A stretch of DNA of 64,000 nucleotides from Nymphaea colorata (GCF_008831285.2 NW_022204507.1:620001-684000); one strand, 5' to 3'; counted from the stretch's first letter, positions 45,401 through 57,415 are shown. Notes: generated by a model from the sequence alone, not told the origin. Translations and numbers: made by a program.

Positions 45401-46670
45401 CCTTAGTAATCTTGCTAACAGATAACAGATTCAAGGGAAGATGAGGAACATGCAAGACACCATGCACTAAAAATTTGTTTAACAAAGAAAGACTCCCTTT
45501 TCCTGCCATAGAGGTAAATGAACCATCCACAAGAGAAACACGTTCCTTTCCAGAAGATAGCTTATACTCATGAAAAAACTTAGGATTGCCAGTCATGTGA
45601 TGGGTTACACTACTGTCAACAATCCATTCTTCCATACAAGAATTACCTTTTTACCAAAAATGACCAAAATATGGTTAACCTTCACATCATCTGACACTTA
45701 CGCCTGACCAACATCAATCTGACTTAGATAAGCACAAAGCTCATGAATCTATTTAGCTGAGATAGAGGCTTTCCCTCCACTAGAGTTGGTAGCATCAGAA
45801 GTAGATTTCTTCCCACTAGAAGGTTTCCCTCGACTATTCTTCTTTTCAAGATGGAGGTCCCAACAAAAAGCCACTGTATGACCAGTCTTCTTGCAGTGAG
45901 TGCACTTGCCAGGAGGTCCGACAGCTCTTATAGGACCATGGCTAACAAGAGCAGACCTCCCATTATACGAAATGTGATCCCTCCTTTTTCTAGTAATAAC
46001 AAGGCGTAGTTGTTCTTCAGCTTCTACTCGAGAGTAAACATCTTCAATATTAGGTAGTCTGTTAGAATTAAGGATTTGACTCCTTATACCTTCAAAATCA
46101 TCATTCAACCCTGCTAAAAATAGGAATACCCTATTCTCCCATTCTTTGGCTAAATAACACACTTGAACTTGCAGACAATCCCAAGTTTCATCATAGTAGT
46201 AGTCAAGTTCCTCCCACTTAGATTTCAAGGCAGCATAGAAATATGCTACAGAGTGATCACCTTGTCGTAGAGAATAGACATCATTCTTCAACTGATACAC
46301 CTGAACAATTTTCTTCTTTTGGCTATACATCTGCTCAAGTATAACCCACATATCCCTCGCAGTCCTCTTGCAAAGACTGAGGGGTTGAATCTCGAGGGAC
46401 ACAGAGTTGACAATCAAGTGTTAACTTGGTTGTCCTTGAGAACCATGTGTCCCAAGCAACATTAGTCTCTGTCGGTTCAATCTTCCTCCCGTTTATATAC
46501 GCAATTCTGCCTCGACCTGCGATCCCCATAGTCATAGCAGCGGACCATTGGAGGTAGTTCTCTTTGGTAAGGCGAATAGTGGTGACCTGAACACGTATAT
46601 TTTCAGTTCTAACACCCCCTACATCAGCTTGGCCCATATTGACAATATACGAAGTTGACTCTGCCATTAT
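42425..46670 (-). pseudogene. Copia B gag-pol polyprotein, disrupted
   Basis: Gag starts near 46670 (MAESTSYIVNMGQADVGGVR), shifts frame near 46417, and carries a knuckle CTHCKKTGHTVAFCWD. The protease (45635-45210) reads WIVDSSVTHHMTGN, so the catalytic DSG is DSS. Integrase is in pieces (44937-44683 and 44470-44222), with part lost between 45210 and 44937. The RT lead-in (44173-43574) and a long RT/RNase H frame (43570-42425; [20 protein letters not shown]) are separated by a stop. RNase H ends prematurely at 42425 (DQTVDVKSY) instead of the full family ending kept in A. Confidence 0.88.
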
Positions 46671-46846
46671 CAAGCTTCAACACAACAACAAGAGAACGAA
46701 TGCACACAACGAAACAAGAGAGCAACTGTGCAGAGGCGGCAGACACAATGGTGGAGGTTCAACCCGAACTTCACAGCAGAGTCAGGCCAAAGAGAAACTT
46801 TTCTTCACGGCAGCAAGTTGATTCAAACTTCTTTCCAGGGAACCTG

Positions 46847-46858
46847 GCTCTGATACCA
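46847..46858 (-). promoter_or_regulatory. Primer binding site of copia B
   Basis: Minus-strand TGGTATCAGAGC, directly abutting the LTR at 46859. Confidence 0.87.
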
Positions 46859-47078
46859 TGTAGAAACGAAACGAAGAGAAGATCACGATGTAACGTGAAA
46901 AAAACCCTCAACAAGAGGGAAAAAAACCACGGTTGAGGGAGGACTGGTCCCCACTAGCAACCAGGCACTCTCTCTCATAAACTTTCATTAACTCACTAAA
47001 ATTAGGGTTGTTAAGTAGGGTCATAACCAGACACTGGATCGGGTCCAGATCCAGACCCAAATACCACATATGTCAACA
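46859..47078 (-). repeat. 5' LTR of copia B
   Basis: 220 bp, minus-strand TGTTGACATATG to GTTTCTACA. Confidence 0.88.
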
Positions 47079-47192
47079 ATTGCTTTCGTCTTTTCAACTA
47101 CTCACTCTCTCTCTTCCGTCGACCAACCAGCAATCGTGAGCCTTGCTGCTGCACCATCATCCGGCCATAGCCAGCCAATGTATGCACATTTC

Positions 47193-47239
<47 letters not shown>

Positions 47240-48582
47240 ATCTTAGTGATCAATCTCACCTATTTTCGTTCACCTCTGTCTGACTTTCTTTCACGAATAC
47301 AGTGCCCCATGTGTCTTTGCCATTTTTAGAAGGACCTAGCCAACACTTTTTGCCGGTTTCAGACGGACCTAGCACCTTCCGGCTCGGTGGCTCTACATGC
47401 AGCCTTCTTCACTCATTCAGTCATTCCCCATCCAAAAGCAAGTCAAAGAGGTATAATGCTGATAACCCCTCCCAATTCTTTAAACTACCTGAAATTTGAA
47501 AAAGGTTGCTTCTTTGTGTGCATCCTTCCCATTCTTTAACCATAGAGTGGCATACTTACATTTCTTCTTTCTTGTGTCCTGCTTTTCTTTTTCTTGTGTT
47601 CTTGTTCCGTTTTTTTTTTCTTGTGTCCTACTTTGTTCATGTTTTGTTCTTATGCTCATGTGACCTGTTTGGAGAGTTAAAAAGGGGCTGTACTTTTTGA
47701 TATTGACAATACTGATACTGAAATATTCAAGGTGTTCTTCAAAACATAATATCCAGCCCCTTGCCTTGATTGTCCTTTGTCTGAGGTAGTTTTTGGTTAC
47801 CATTTTCAACCTCTTGCTCTTGGTTGGTCACCATTTTCAACCTCTTCCTCTTGGTTCTTCTCTTGGTCCTCCTCTTTTTCTGTGTTTCTACTTGTATGAT
47901 AAGTTTTCCTTTGCTTGTATGATAAGTCTACTTGTTTAGGCACCTTAATAGACCAGCCTTGAACAACACCCTTCCAATCTGCAGCTGCTTGACTGTAGTT
48001 GAGATATTGTGAGTAATACACGGTTCATGCTTGGCTTTTGGCTTGCAGAATTGTCAAAAATTCATAGAATGTCAACTTTGATTTTGCAGCTAACTGAGTA
48101 AGAACAACTTGAATGTGCATATCCCATAGTTGTTGGGGATATTTCCTTCCTTGAAAGAGCCATGAGTTTGGATTTAGATACTATCTTAAATAAATATCTC
48201 CAATACTAGAAGTGTACCATGCTTTTCTTCAATTTTAGCATTTGAATATCATTATGCGGTTATAAATATCTCTAATATATTCATGGGAATTTTCTGCTTA
48301 CACACACACACACACACACATATATATGAACTACTTGGGACTTGTTATTTGAGCTGTTATTGAAATAAAAGGTAAAATCTAACACTTACTTTGACTTAGT
48401 TTTTCAAATGTTTATCTAGTGAATTCAGCAAATGTTTATCTATTGAATTCGGCAAATAGATGGCACTGTTTCAACTTTAGTATTTGAGGACTCAATGGCT
48501 TCTTGCTCGTCCAAAAGATAATCCTCCTATGAGTTTTGTTAATTATTTTATTAAGGTTTGAGTTAGTAATGGTCAATAATGG
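47079..48582. other. Unassigned DNA with microsatellites
   Basis: It contains CT/CA repeats at about 47193-47240 and a CA run at about 48301-48320. A pyrimidine-rich stretch at 47085-47180 could be an old UTR, but no coding sequence can be followed. It ends with the AATGG target site of the solo LTR. Confidence 0.45.
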
Positions 48583-51500
48583 TGTCACACCCCAACCTTT
48601 TTCACTCTCAAACACATTTTTTTTCTAACATAAAGCATTGAAGTGTGACGACCCAACAATTCAAAAGAGGGAGCTATGCCATTCAAGACAATGAGGCGAA
48701 CTTTCATTCATATAACAATTTTGATTCATACAAAATCACATCTAAGTGTACGACAAAAATACGTCAAAACATAGAATTGATGTCTAACAAAAACAAGATA
48801 TCAATACAATCAAAATAAGATGCGTCGGCACTACAAAAGAACCAAAACCTCCCTAGTAGAACGTGAGTAAAACCATCTGTTCAACCTACTGCCCCTGGTC
48901 CACCAAAACCTGAAAAAAAATGAAACAACAGAAGGCTTAGCCTTCGCAGCATGGCAACAAGCCATGAAAATTCCAAACCCTCTTAAGTAGGGCTCAATAT
49001 CATAAAAATAACCTATCGTTATGTCGTGTCAGGGCATAGGCACATCATTTACCAAGAAAACCCCTAACATAGACCATGACATGTAAAGGCCACTCAAGGG
49101 CCACAGTATCACAATCTCAATCACATGCAATATATGCTTAAACATTTCATTTCATTCATATCATTCACATGCCCATCAATCACATACATTCGTTCTCACA
49201 CATTTCAATCACATACTTTCATTTTCATTAACTTTAGTGAATTAACAGTTCCTGTGGGTGCAAACACAGGCACGTGCATACCATGGGCGGCCCATAGCCG
49301 AGAGACAATCCCCGTGGTGGCCCATAACTGTATGGATCTATTCATCCGTTGTAGCGGTAGAGCACTCATCCATGGGTGTGTGAATTCCATGGAGAGATAC
49401 TCAGCCTTCCCTAGGACACCCAGGTTGGGAAGGTGGGAGCCCAATGCTCCAAGCACAACACACAACAATACCAGTACCTTGGGGCCTTGCACCGCCTGCG
49501 CTTCGAACAGGTGAGACCAGTGGCGAAAGCGGGACGTCTCCCAAACACAATGCCACAACCCACTGGCCTCTCATCTCTTATTCATTCTTAGTTAACATTA
49601 TGGAAACACAATCACAAAATGACCAGCTAGCTCATAAGGTTGGTTCACTCTTCGAGTGCACCCATACCTCCAAATGCCTCCACACGAGGGCTACACATAT
49701 AATTTACTTTCTTAGTTAGCTGTCATAGCAATACAGGTACAACTACCCTCCAAATCATTCATTTGCATCAGTGCCCACGACAATGTGTATGCAACCAAAC
49801 ACAACATTCACATCAATTATTACATCAATCACATCTTTGAAAACATTAGCCAAACCACAGAGAGTAGTATCGATCTGTGATTGGCTCGTAGTTGTCCTAT
49901 CCAGTTATCATTCTAGGATGATTTCTAATGCACAATTGGGGTCGAGGAGACGCTCAACTCGATACCCTACCTCATCTGTCCTAAACAGTTATCAATTCTA
50001 GCATGCACATGCAAATGCGTCACATTTTCAAAATAAACTACTAATAGCCTTTCAAAACAATTCATATCATATATCAAATCATGTGCATGCATACATACAT
50101 TCATTCACAAAACAATCAATCAATTCACATCACAATCCTAGGATCCCACGATCCTAGGAACACACATTCACACATTTGCCCCAGGCAAGGATTTACCTAG
50201 AATGCCACCATACCTGTGGCGCGCTCACAAAACTCTTCAAAATGCCTTGAGCTTCGAATCAGGTCGCTCAAGGTCGATGAGACGTGCCCGGTGTACCTGC
50301 AGACATAAGCAAAGATAAGATTTCTACTGGCTAGCTACACAATCCATACAAATATAAAACAAAATCATTGAAGCACATGTCATCGCCACAAGAAGGTGTC
50401 GACGGGTAGTGTCGACCAACAAGCCCTCCAATAGGCCTCCACCTAACCTCTTGACGTTGCCATCAAACGTCAAAATTCACTGTTTCGATCAATCCATCAC
50501 AACCTAATTCTCATTTGCTTTTTTTAGTCAAGACGTCAATCCCATAGTCATATCCAACTTACGTATGCTTTCCCCTCAGACTCCAAAATACACCTGTTCA
50601 TAAAAGCATGTGCCGCGTGCGCACTAAGACAGTTCTAAATCTTCCCCACATCCTCGCAATCTCTACCATGCTTCCTATTGCTTCGAAAATCAACACCTCA
50701 AGCTTAACCATCGCTTCTCCAACATAATCCTAAACTTTTTTTGAAAAACCAAGTCGTTAACATGCCTCCCTAAACATCAAATTCTAACTTCTAGCATGCT
50801 CAAACAATAATTATACATGCTCTAAAGGAAAATATACAATAAAATAGGCTCAATTATGCCTTTCTCACCCCAAAACAAGAGTCTAGACTGTTGCAATCCT
50901 TCCGACAGCCACCTCACGAGTCCAAGTGTCTCCAAGCGGCTAAAATTTCTCACTGCCGCCTCCACCAATGCCTTAAAGTCACTGCTATGAGGGGGAAGAC
51001 AAGTCTCCCAAGCTGAAAACCAACCAAACGGCAATCACTATGATGAGAATCAATGAAAAGATGTGTCGGGAGAGGTCTGCCATGAGAAGGAGGCAGTCAG
51101 CTATGAGAAGTTGGTTCGGCTGAGGGAGGAGGGTTTGATGCAAGAGAGAAAGAGAGTAGAGAGTGTTCGGTTGAGGGTGCTGACAGTGAGGAGGGAGTGC
51201 AGGCAGAGAGGGAGTGAAAGAAAACGTGCGGGCAGGGGAAGGCGTTGACAGAGGGAGGCAGACAAAAGAGAGAGAGCGAGAGAGATGAGAGGGACGAGAG
51301 TGTGCAGAGAGGGAGAGCATCAACAAAAAAAAAAGGGAGGGGAGAGGGAGGAATCGTGCGGCAGAGGGTGCTGATGAAGAAGGGAGAGGCTGCGCAAGTG
51401 GGAGGAGGAGAAGAAGGACGAGGAAGGAGGAAGAGGCGGAGAGAAAATATGGGCTTACCAGTGCCGCCACCGCCGTCCTCGTCGCTGCTTTGCACCACCT

Positions 51501-51668
51501 CCGTCTCCTTCTTCTTTGCGCTGGCACGGGAGACCACCAGGAGAAAGACGAGGGAGAGTAGGGAAAGGCGAGGGAGAAGAGCCCTCGCGTCGGGCTTCTT
51601 CATGCCAAATGGTTCGGGTCCGGGTCCGGACCTGCTCCAACCCGACCTGCAAAAAGCCAAGCGTTACA
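48583..51668 (+). repeat. Solo LTR, 3.1 kb, with exact 5-bp target duplication
   Basis: It starts TGTCACACCCCAACC and ends GCGTTACA, flanked by AATGG on both sides (48578-48582 and 51669-51673). No internal coding sequence, primer site or second LTR is present. The size and the TGTCACACCCC start resemble LTRs of large Ty3/gypsy elements (Tekay/Del type, from memory). The long minus-strand frames at 50985-51660 are CT-rich low complexity, not genes. The empty site would read GGTCAATAATGGAACTTG. Confidence 0.75.
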
Positions 51669-51673
51669 AATGG

Positions 51674-53859
51674 AACTTGTGAAATTGGCTGGATTGTGAA
51701 ATTGGTTGGAGAGTATATCTTTGCATCTAAATGTCCCATCTAGATTGCATACCTTTTTTGTGTAGTCATAGTAGTATAAAGTATTTGTGTCATTAGATAT
51801 AAAATCATCCAAGAGCCAAAGACTTATAACCAAAATTTGGTTGTCAACAAAATGTATGGCATAAAGGTTATTGTTCCATGTAGTGAGGACAAATTTTTTA
51901 TTGTTTTTCTGATTTCTCCTGGAACATTTGTGGACTTCTAATAAGATATTCTATTCAAAATGTCCAGCTAATATCATGTATCAATTATTTTACATTACGT
52001 CTTTGTTGTCACACAGGTTTGTTTCTCCATGCATTTTTAATAACTTTTGGCTTCTATAACGTCTCATTGGCCATTGGTGAACTATTTGAAAAAGCATTTC
52101 TTCTTTGGCATAAGCTTAGAGTGCAGCATTTCATCAGTTTTTAGCTTTTTAGGTTCTTCCATGCTTTCTCATATAACTGTGATTATAAACGGAAATACTG
52201 CAGCTTATGAACATCTAGAATTAATATTGAACACTTAAGTGTAGTTTATTCATAGTTACTATATGTTAATAGGTTTTTTGCTTTGGTTGGTGATCAACTT
52301 GATGGTGGCGAAGATCTATGTGGCATTGTTTCTAAGTATCCATTTTTGGGAGGGCATTAAATGGAATAGAAACACAGCATGTCCATCTGCTTCTATTTTA
52401 TAAGAATACATTGGTAGACATCCATCTTATATATCAATGAATATGAAAGGACTGCTTTTCTTTCTCCTTCCAATTTTCTGTACATAAACTATTAAAGACT
52501 TAGTTATTGACTTATTTTTGTGTAACACTTAGTAGTGATATATTCAGAAAGAAACTATTTAATCTTTTGAAGCTTGGAGTAGCATGATTGATTGTTATAT
52601 TTTGAAGCGAGTTAAACTAGTTGCCAAATTAAACGAGTTAATAAATGAGTTAAATGAGTTGAGCTTGATGTTGTGTAGGGACTCAAGCTCGAGCTTGTTA
52701 TATGGAGCTCGACTTGAGTCCATGCCGAGCTTGAAGTTTTTGCAGCTGGACCCAGCTCGAGATCGATTTGGCTCGTGTGTAGAGATTAGTGTCCTTCATC
52801 AACTTGGACAAGTATAACATTGAGGAAATTTTCACCAGAGTTTTCACTGTTTGTGTGAACCCTCACCACAAACAGCTCTCAAGTTTTTACCGAAGAAGTC
52901 AAATCATCGACGTAGGAGTATCTCAAACAATTGCTACTGTTTGACTGTTAACTATCATGTGTTGCCATATGATACTTCGACTTCCTGGCACATCTATCTA
53001 CCTTTTGGTTTCCAACTTAGTCTCCTTTGTTCTGGTAGCTTTATGTTTTTATTAGTACACTTTTATCTATATTACTGAAACATATAAGTTTCTAACTAGA
53101 TCATTTGCTCAAGGAACATCATTAGGATTGGCTAAGCATTTGATGAATGCATCATAGCAAATCACTATCACTGTACGGTGATCACCCAATGACTCGTCTC
53201 ATTAATTAATGCAAGTCAGTGTATATTTACATCACCATTAAACATGTCACCATAGTGCAGGGTGCGGGTGCGGGTGCGGAAACGGTACATCTCAAAAAAT
53301 TTAGGTGCTGCAGTGCGACGAGGGTATTTTATTATTATTATTATTTTGAATTTATTATATATATATATAAGCATATTATTACAATTTAGTTATTAATGTA
53401 TATAACATACTTGAATAATTGTATTGCATAAAAAAATATCAAAACAATATATATTATATAAGTAATTTAGTAATATGACATTTTAACTGGGCTCAGGTGC
53501 GAGTCGGAGCCATACCCATGTCCGGTGCGCACCCGACTCGATGCGGACTTTGGTGCGGTCGTAAAATAGAAGAGTTCGGTGACTTAGCCATTAGTATATG
53601 TAGTAGACAAATTGCTAAAAGCAAATTCATGAATATCAAATTGCCATCAACTTGTATTAATCGTTTCAAGAGGTTCATTGTTGTTCGCTTTAAGTTGCTA
53701 AGAGGGCATTTGGCATAAGTAACACACTGTTCTAAGAACGTTGTGTTCTCATAAATGTGTGTCGCTCACTAAACATTGAACTGTCCACCACAATTTGGCT
53801 CTCTCTCACTATAGGAGTTGGCTCTCTCTCACTATAGGAGTTGCATTGTTGCACCGTAA

Positions 53860-53906
<47 letters not shown>

Positions 53907-54449
53907 TACAATTTGTGGCTTGCCTACTGTTGAGATCATCCCTCTCTCTCTTATTGGGGTTCGACTGTGGCCGCCATAGAGAGTTATTCTCTCTTTTGCC
54001 TTTCTTTCTTCTTCTTGTTCATTGCCCTTTTTTTAGTTTGCCCTTCCCCTTATTCTTCACCTTCCTTGAAAAACTTGTGGTCTTTTTCTCTTAACCCACA
54101 AGAACAGAAAAGTTGGGAAATGAAGTCATAATCTGCATATGGGCTTAAAAATGGAGCTTCCCCTTCCCATTGAGGAAAGGAAATGATCAATTGCAATTGT
54201 ATGCCATTAGTGCTAAGCCCCTTCCTCACATGAGTGGAGCACAATCTCTTCCAATGTTTTCTCCTTCATCCTCTTTGCTAAACCCACTTTCAGTTGCCTC
54301 TCTCTCTCTTTCAAGGCTACTATATTTGATTTTAATGTCATGGCTAAGGTTCGTTGTTGCGTTGTGCAATCTTCTATCAATAGGATGCAGCTGTCTTTTT
54401 ATGCTTAATTGTGAACCCACATATCAACTTTGTTATCGTTTTTTGCAGT
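51674..54449. other. Unassigned DNA, possible decayed gene and repeat fragments
   Basis: AT-rich. One short plus-strand stretch (about 52285-52350, reading ALVGDQLDGGEDLCGIVSKY) looks protein-like but I cannot place it. CTCGAGCTCG-like words lie at 52670-52760, GGTGCGGG repeats at 53260-53560, a duplicated 22-bp unit at about 53797-53842, and CT/CA microsatellites at about 53862-53905. Confidence 0.4.
53244..53560. mobile_element. Possible degenerate copy of the CTATGTCACA TIR family
   Basis: The left part CATGTCACCATAGTGCAGGG followed by GTGCGGGTGCGGG resembles the ends of the elements at 19173 and 20193. The right part has CATACCCATGTCC and GTGCGCACCCGACTCG. No target duplication could be read. 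Confidence 0.3.
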
Positions 54450-54542
54450 ACTGAATGTGCACAGGAAGTATTTGATGAAAAGTCTAAGAGGGATGTTGTC
54501 ACATGGAGCATGATAATAACTAGTCTATGGGCTGATTTTGAG
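54450..54542 (+). pseudogene. PPR-protein gene fragment
   Basis: 31 codons reading TECAQEVFDEKSKRDVVTWS then MIITSLWADFE, a typical pentatricopeptide motif join (AxxVFDEM...RDVVTWxxMI) of plant organellar RNA-editing/processing proteins. It follows TTTTTTGCAG and is followed by stops. Nothing else of a PPR gene is nearby, so this is a relic, not an active gene. Confidence 0.65.
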
Positions 54543-54652
54543 ATTTTAAGTGTTCATGAAACATAATGATGTAATAAAATCTTACTTGAGACATAATCAT
54601 TCCACATAAAAATAGAAACATGATCACAAAGTTCATTGTTACTTCCACATGT

Positions 54653-55310
54653 TTATGTTTGTTGAACATTTTCTTCATCGTCATTAAGAATGTCATTTGC
54701 TCCAGCATCAATTCATTCAGAGAAAATTGTTAGGCATTTGGATTTTGTTGGATTAGAAAATTGTGCAACTACTTGTACAATTTGAACTTGAGTACATATT
54801 GGATAAGGCACATGATTTTTCAGAATAGGAATTTTTGCTTTAAGCAAACCACATACTCGTTCTATAGTTGTACGTAGAGATGAGTGTCTATAGTTGTTGG
54901 TACTTTACCTTCAAGTATGGAAAGAAGCATGGATCTCCTCTAATTCAGGCCGGTGTGTTGTCATCTCTACATCTAAAAAAATCATGTGCAATACAAAGAA
55001 TCCTTTTCAAGCTTAAGTTAATGTATTTACTAATTATTTATCTAGAATGCTGAAAATCATATTAGGTACATCGATTACGTTGGTCATATCTCAACGTCAT
55101 GAGAAACATTGCAACTTCTTCTTGAACTGTGATTTTTCGTGCATCATGTAACAATTTTCTACTTTTTAACATATTGCATAATAATGCATATGTTTTACGA
55201 TCCACTATCAATAAGTCTAGACAATTACTTGGGTGTCCATGCATGCAATCATATACAAATTTTGCACCTGCTAGTCCATTGGTGTGTACTATATTTCTAG
55301 TAGGTTCATG
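54653..55310 (-). pseudogene. PIF/Harbinger transposase relic
   Basis: The N-terminal part (55310-55062) reads CMHGHPSNCLDLLIVDRK, then a stretch ending KITVQEEVAMFL, matching the plant Harbinger/ALP1-like pattern (GHPxRC ... VEEQVAMFL). The C-terminal part (about 54959-54653) reads NYRHSSLRTTIERVCGLLKA then PILKNHVPYP, matching the RHSSLRNVIERTFGVLK block after the last catalytic residue. The catalytic core between them is missing, and stops occur (TGA and TAA before NYRHSS). In many plant Harbinger elements the transposase works with a Myb/SANT partner, whose relic lies next door. Confidence 0.7.
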
Positions 55311-55853
55311 TTGACCTTTCAAGTATTCAATGAGCATCCATATAATAAGGATAAAGATAACTATAGATATATTTCCCATCCTAGAAAGAAAGTCATAAAT
55401 GCATGAGAATATTACATGTAGATTCAACATACATGATACAACAATAACATTAACATAATGTAAACATAACATAAAATTTTGATAACTATACAAATGAATA
55501 TGCATTTTACAATACAAAATTAACAATAAAATTAGCAAGTGACGAACCATTCAACTACAACATTGACATTAACAAGTGAAAAATATTTTACATTAACATT
55601 ACCTATCGTTAGCCAATCAGCCTGCGTAGCCAGCATGCCTGCAACTCACGAGCGATTATGAAAAAGCTGTTTGCCTGATCAAAATTACCAAGTAGATCAG
55701 CTGATCTATAAAACAGTTCATCATCTATCTCCTCACTCGCGTAAAGATCTCTCAAAATCGTCTCACTCTTCTGCATGATAGAAGATGGTTGGGTATCTAC
55801 AAGTTGTTGTATAAACCAACAATTGTTTTTATGCTTTCATTACCTGTTGTTGA
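55311..55853. other. Spacer between the two Harbinger reading frames
   Basis: AT-rich, no recognisable motif. It is probably the internal non-coding part of the same element. Confidence 0.4.
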
Positions 55854-56416
55854 TTAGGTTCTGGATCTCTTGTCTTCCCTTGATGTGTTAGAGGGCTCAT
55901 AACTACCTATAGGTGTGCTAGGAATGAATGTAGAATCATTTTCATCTTCTACATCTGGTCCTATTGGGCATCAACCAATGTTACGTCATCTGCTATACTC
56001 TTATTGTTACCTAATGCAGTGGAACTACCTTATATTTCCACATGTTCATAAAACTTCCATGTCACTGGATGCATATATTTTCTTCTGCCTGGGAACCTTG
56101 GTTACATATTCATCCCACAATTTTTTGTTTGCTAGTATTGATTTCCTATATGGGTCCCATCAAAATCCAGAAGTACTGAGTATATCTTTCATCATTTGTA
56201 GTTGGGTTTGGCTCTTTTAAGCTTGTTCTGTATTTTCTCTAAGATGAATGATGTTGCATACACCACTATCATTCTTCTCTCAACCTCCTTCATAGCTATC
56301 TCTTTCAACCCATCCGATGTCTTCATCCCAAGGATTTGATCCCATTCTAACATTACATCAAACAAATACTGGACTTTACTGTCATCCCATTGTAGTTTGT
56401 CCCTTTGATTAGATAT
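55854..56416 (-). pseudogene. Myb/SANT-like partner protein relic of the Harbinger element
   Basis: The frame from 56416 reads LQWDDSKVQYLFDVMLEWDQ, and later YATSFILEKIQNKLKR, ILSTSGF(stop)WDPYRKS and KKLWDEYVTKVPRQKK. It ends FIPSTPIGSYEPSNTS and RSRT before TAA at 55854. This is the Myb/SANT-like pattern (WDD..., SGFGWDP, VWDEYIK..P.AKK) of plant Harbinger ORF1 and related LIMYB-like proteins. At least three stops break it. Confidence 0.68.
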
Positions 56417-56756
56417 CTAATTTAAACAAAAACAAATGGAATAGCATTATTTCATGCACAATTTTACACTAACAAATAAAATAGATAAGGTAGCTAGTAT
56501 AACCTACATCAAGAGGATCATCAGAATAGAAACAAGTAAAACATGAAAAATGTTAAACTTGAATGCACTCAGTGATCATGTGCATGTGTTATATATATAA
56601 TTGCATTGATGCTAAGTTAACATGGTAAAGGCAGCACCATTGTTTGTAATGAATTGTTATTTTTTATTTAATATTAATATAACTAATAAAATTCTTGGTA
56701 ATATCTAGAAATAATGGGCTGCCACCTTATGTTTTTGGGTAGTGCTAGTTGACGCA
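56417..56756. other. Unassigned AT-rich DNA
   Basis: No gene, repeat end or Harbinger terminal repeat could be recognised. Confidence 0.4.
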
Positions 56757-57093
56757 TGTAATGTATGGACCTACACTATCATTATTTGTCATAATTTAGT
56801 GAAAATCTGTCTCCCCCTGCCTTTTTCTTGATTTTATGTCTAATCCCATATCGCCAGTCAAAGAGGAAGAAAAAATGGAATTTGTATAGTGGCTATTTTG
56901 AAGCAAAGCCTAAGGTATCCTCTATGCTCAACTCATTAAGATGGCATTTAGTCCTGCCATTTTACACTGTGCAACTCACTCTCTCCTCCTCTCTAGATCT
57001 TTCTAGGTGTCTGTCTCTTGTGCAGGATGCAAGTCTAAGTCACAATGATGAGCACCATCTTCCTTTATCATTGGCAAACTTAGATACAATTAT
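56757..57093. repeat. 337-bp direct duplication flanking copia E, left copy
   Basis: From TGTAATGTATGGACC to GATACAATTAT, ending exactly at the 5' LTR. It matches 62470-62806 over the same length with about three substitutions seen by eye. Confidence 0.9.
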
Positions 57094-57169
57094 TGTTAGA
57101 ATGTATGTATCCCATATGTATACATATATACATTTATATATATCACATATATTAGTCATCTAATATATG

Positions 57170-57218
<49 letters not shown>

Positions 57219-57341
57219 ATATTTTGGGTACTTAGGACACCTATGTAATTTTCACTTTCTTTATGTATTTTTTCTTTATGTATTATTTTCTGTTTTCCCC
57301 TTTTATCCCTCTCCTTTTTCTATTTTTCATAGAGGGAGACT

Positions 57342-57375
57342 AGTCCCAACGGCTAGATTTCTAGCCGTTGGGACT
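57342..57375. promoter_or_regulatory. Perfect palindrome of two inverted MSA motifs in the 5' LTR
   Basis: The arms AGTCCCAACGGCTAGA and TCTAGCCGTTGGGACT are perfect inverted repeats around TT. Each arm contains CCCAACGGCTA, fitting the mitosis-specific activator consensus YCYAACGGYYA bound by MYB3R factors. They are at 57345-57355 (plus) and 57362-57372 (minus). Identical in the 3' LTR (62220-62253). Confidence 0.75.
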
Positions 57376-57407
57376 GCCTCCTCCTTCTTCTCTTTGGCCC
57401 TCTCCTC

Positions 57408-57415
57408 TATAAATA
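57408..57415 (+). promoter_or_regulatory. TATA box of the copia E LTR promoter
   Basis: CTCTATAAATAGGGC, 33 bp after the MSA palindrome. Repeated at 62286-62293 in the 3' LTR. Confidence 0.75.

Larger units (their letters stand above)
42124..47078 (-). mobile_element. Copia element B (same family as A), complete but broken
   Basis: LTRs of 233 and 220 bp, primer site and purine tract enclose a frameshifted gag-pol in copia order. The flanks ATTGT and ATTGC are a probable target duplication with one change. Protein segments match element A nearly block for block; for example the [10 protein letters not shown] stretch of RT and the [17 protein letters not shown] stretch of RNase H are shared. 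Confidence 0.9.

Noticed and set aside
49125-49558. Frames of 129 and 117 codons on both strands
   Set aside because: They lie inside the solo LTR, overlap each other and have no recognisable domain.
50985-51660. Two long overlapping minus-strand frames (180 and 187 codons)
   Set aside because: Composition is almost pure Ser/Leu/Pro/Phe from a GA-rich plus strand inside the solo LTR; low complexity, no motif.
52285-52350. Possible exon (ALVGDQLDGGEDLCGIVSKY)
   Set aside because: Too short, family unknown and no neighbouring exons; noted in the region entry only.
57089-57093. ATTAT as a 5-bp target duplication of copia E
   Set aside because: The base after the 3' LTR starts TGTAA; the match exists only as the end of the 337-bp duplication.
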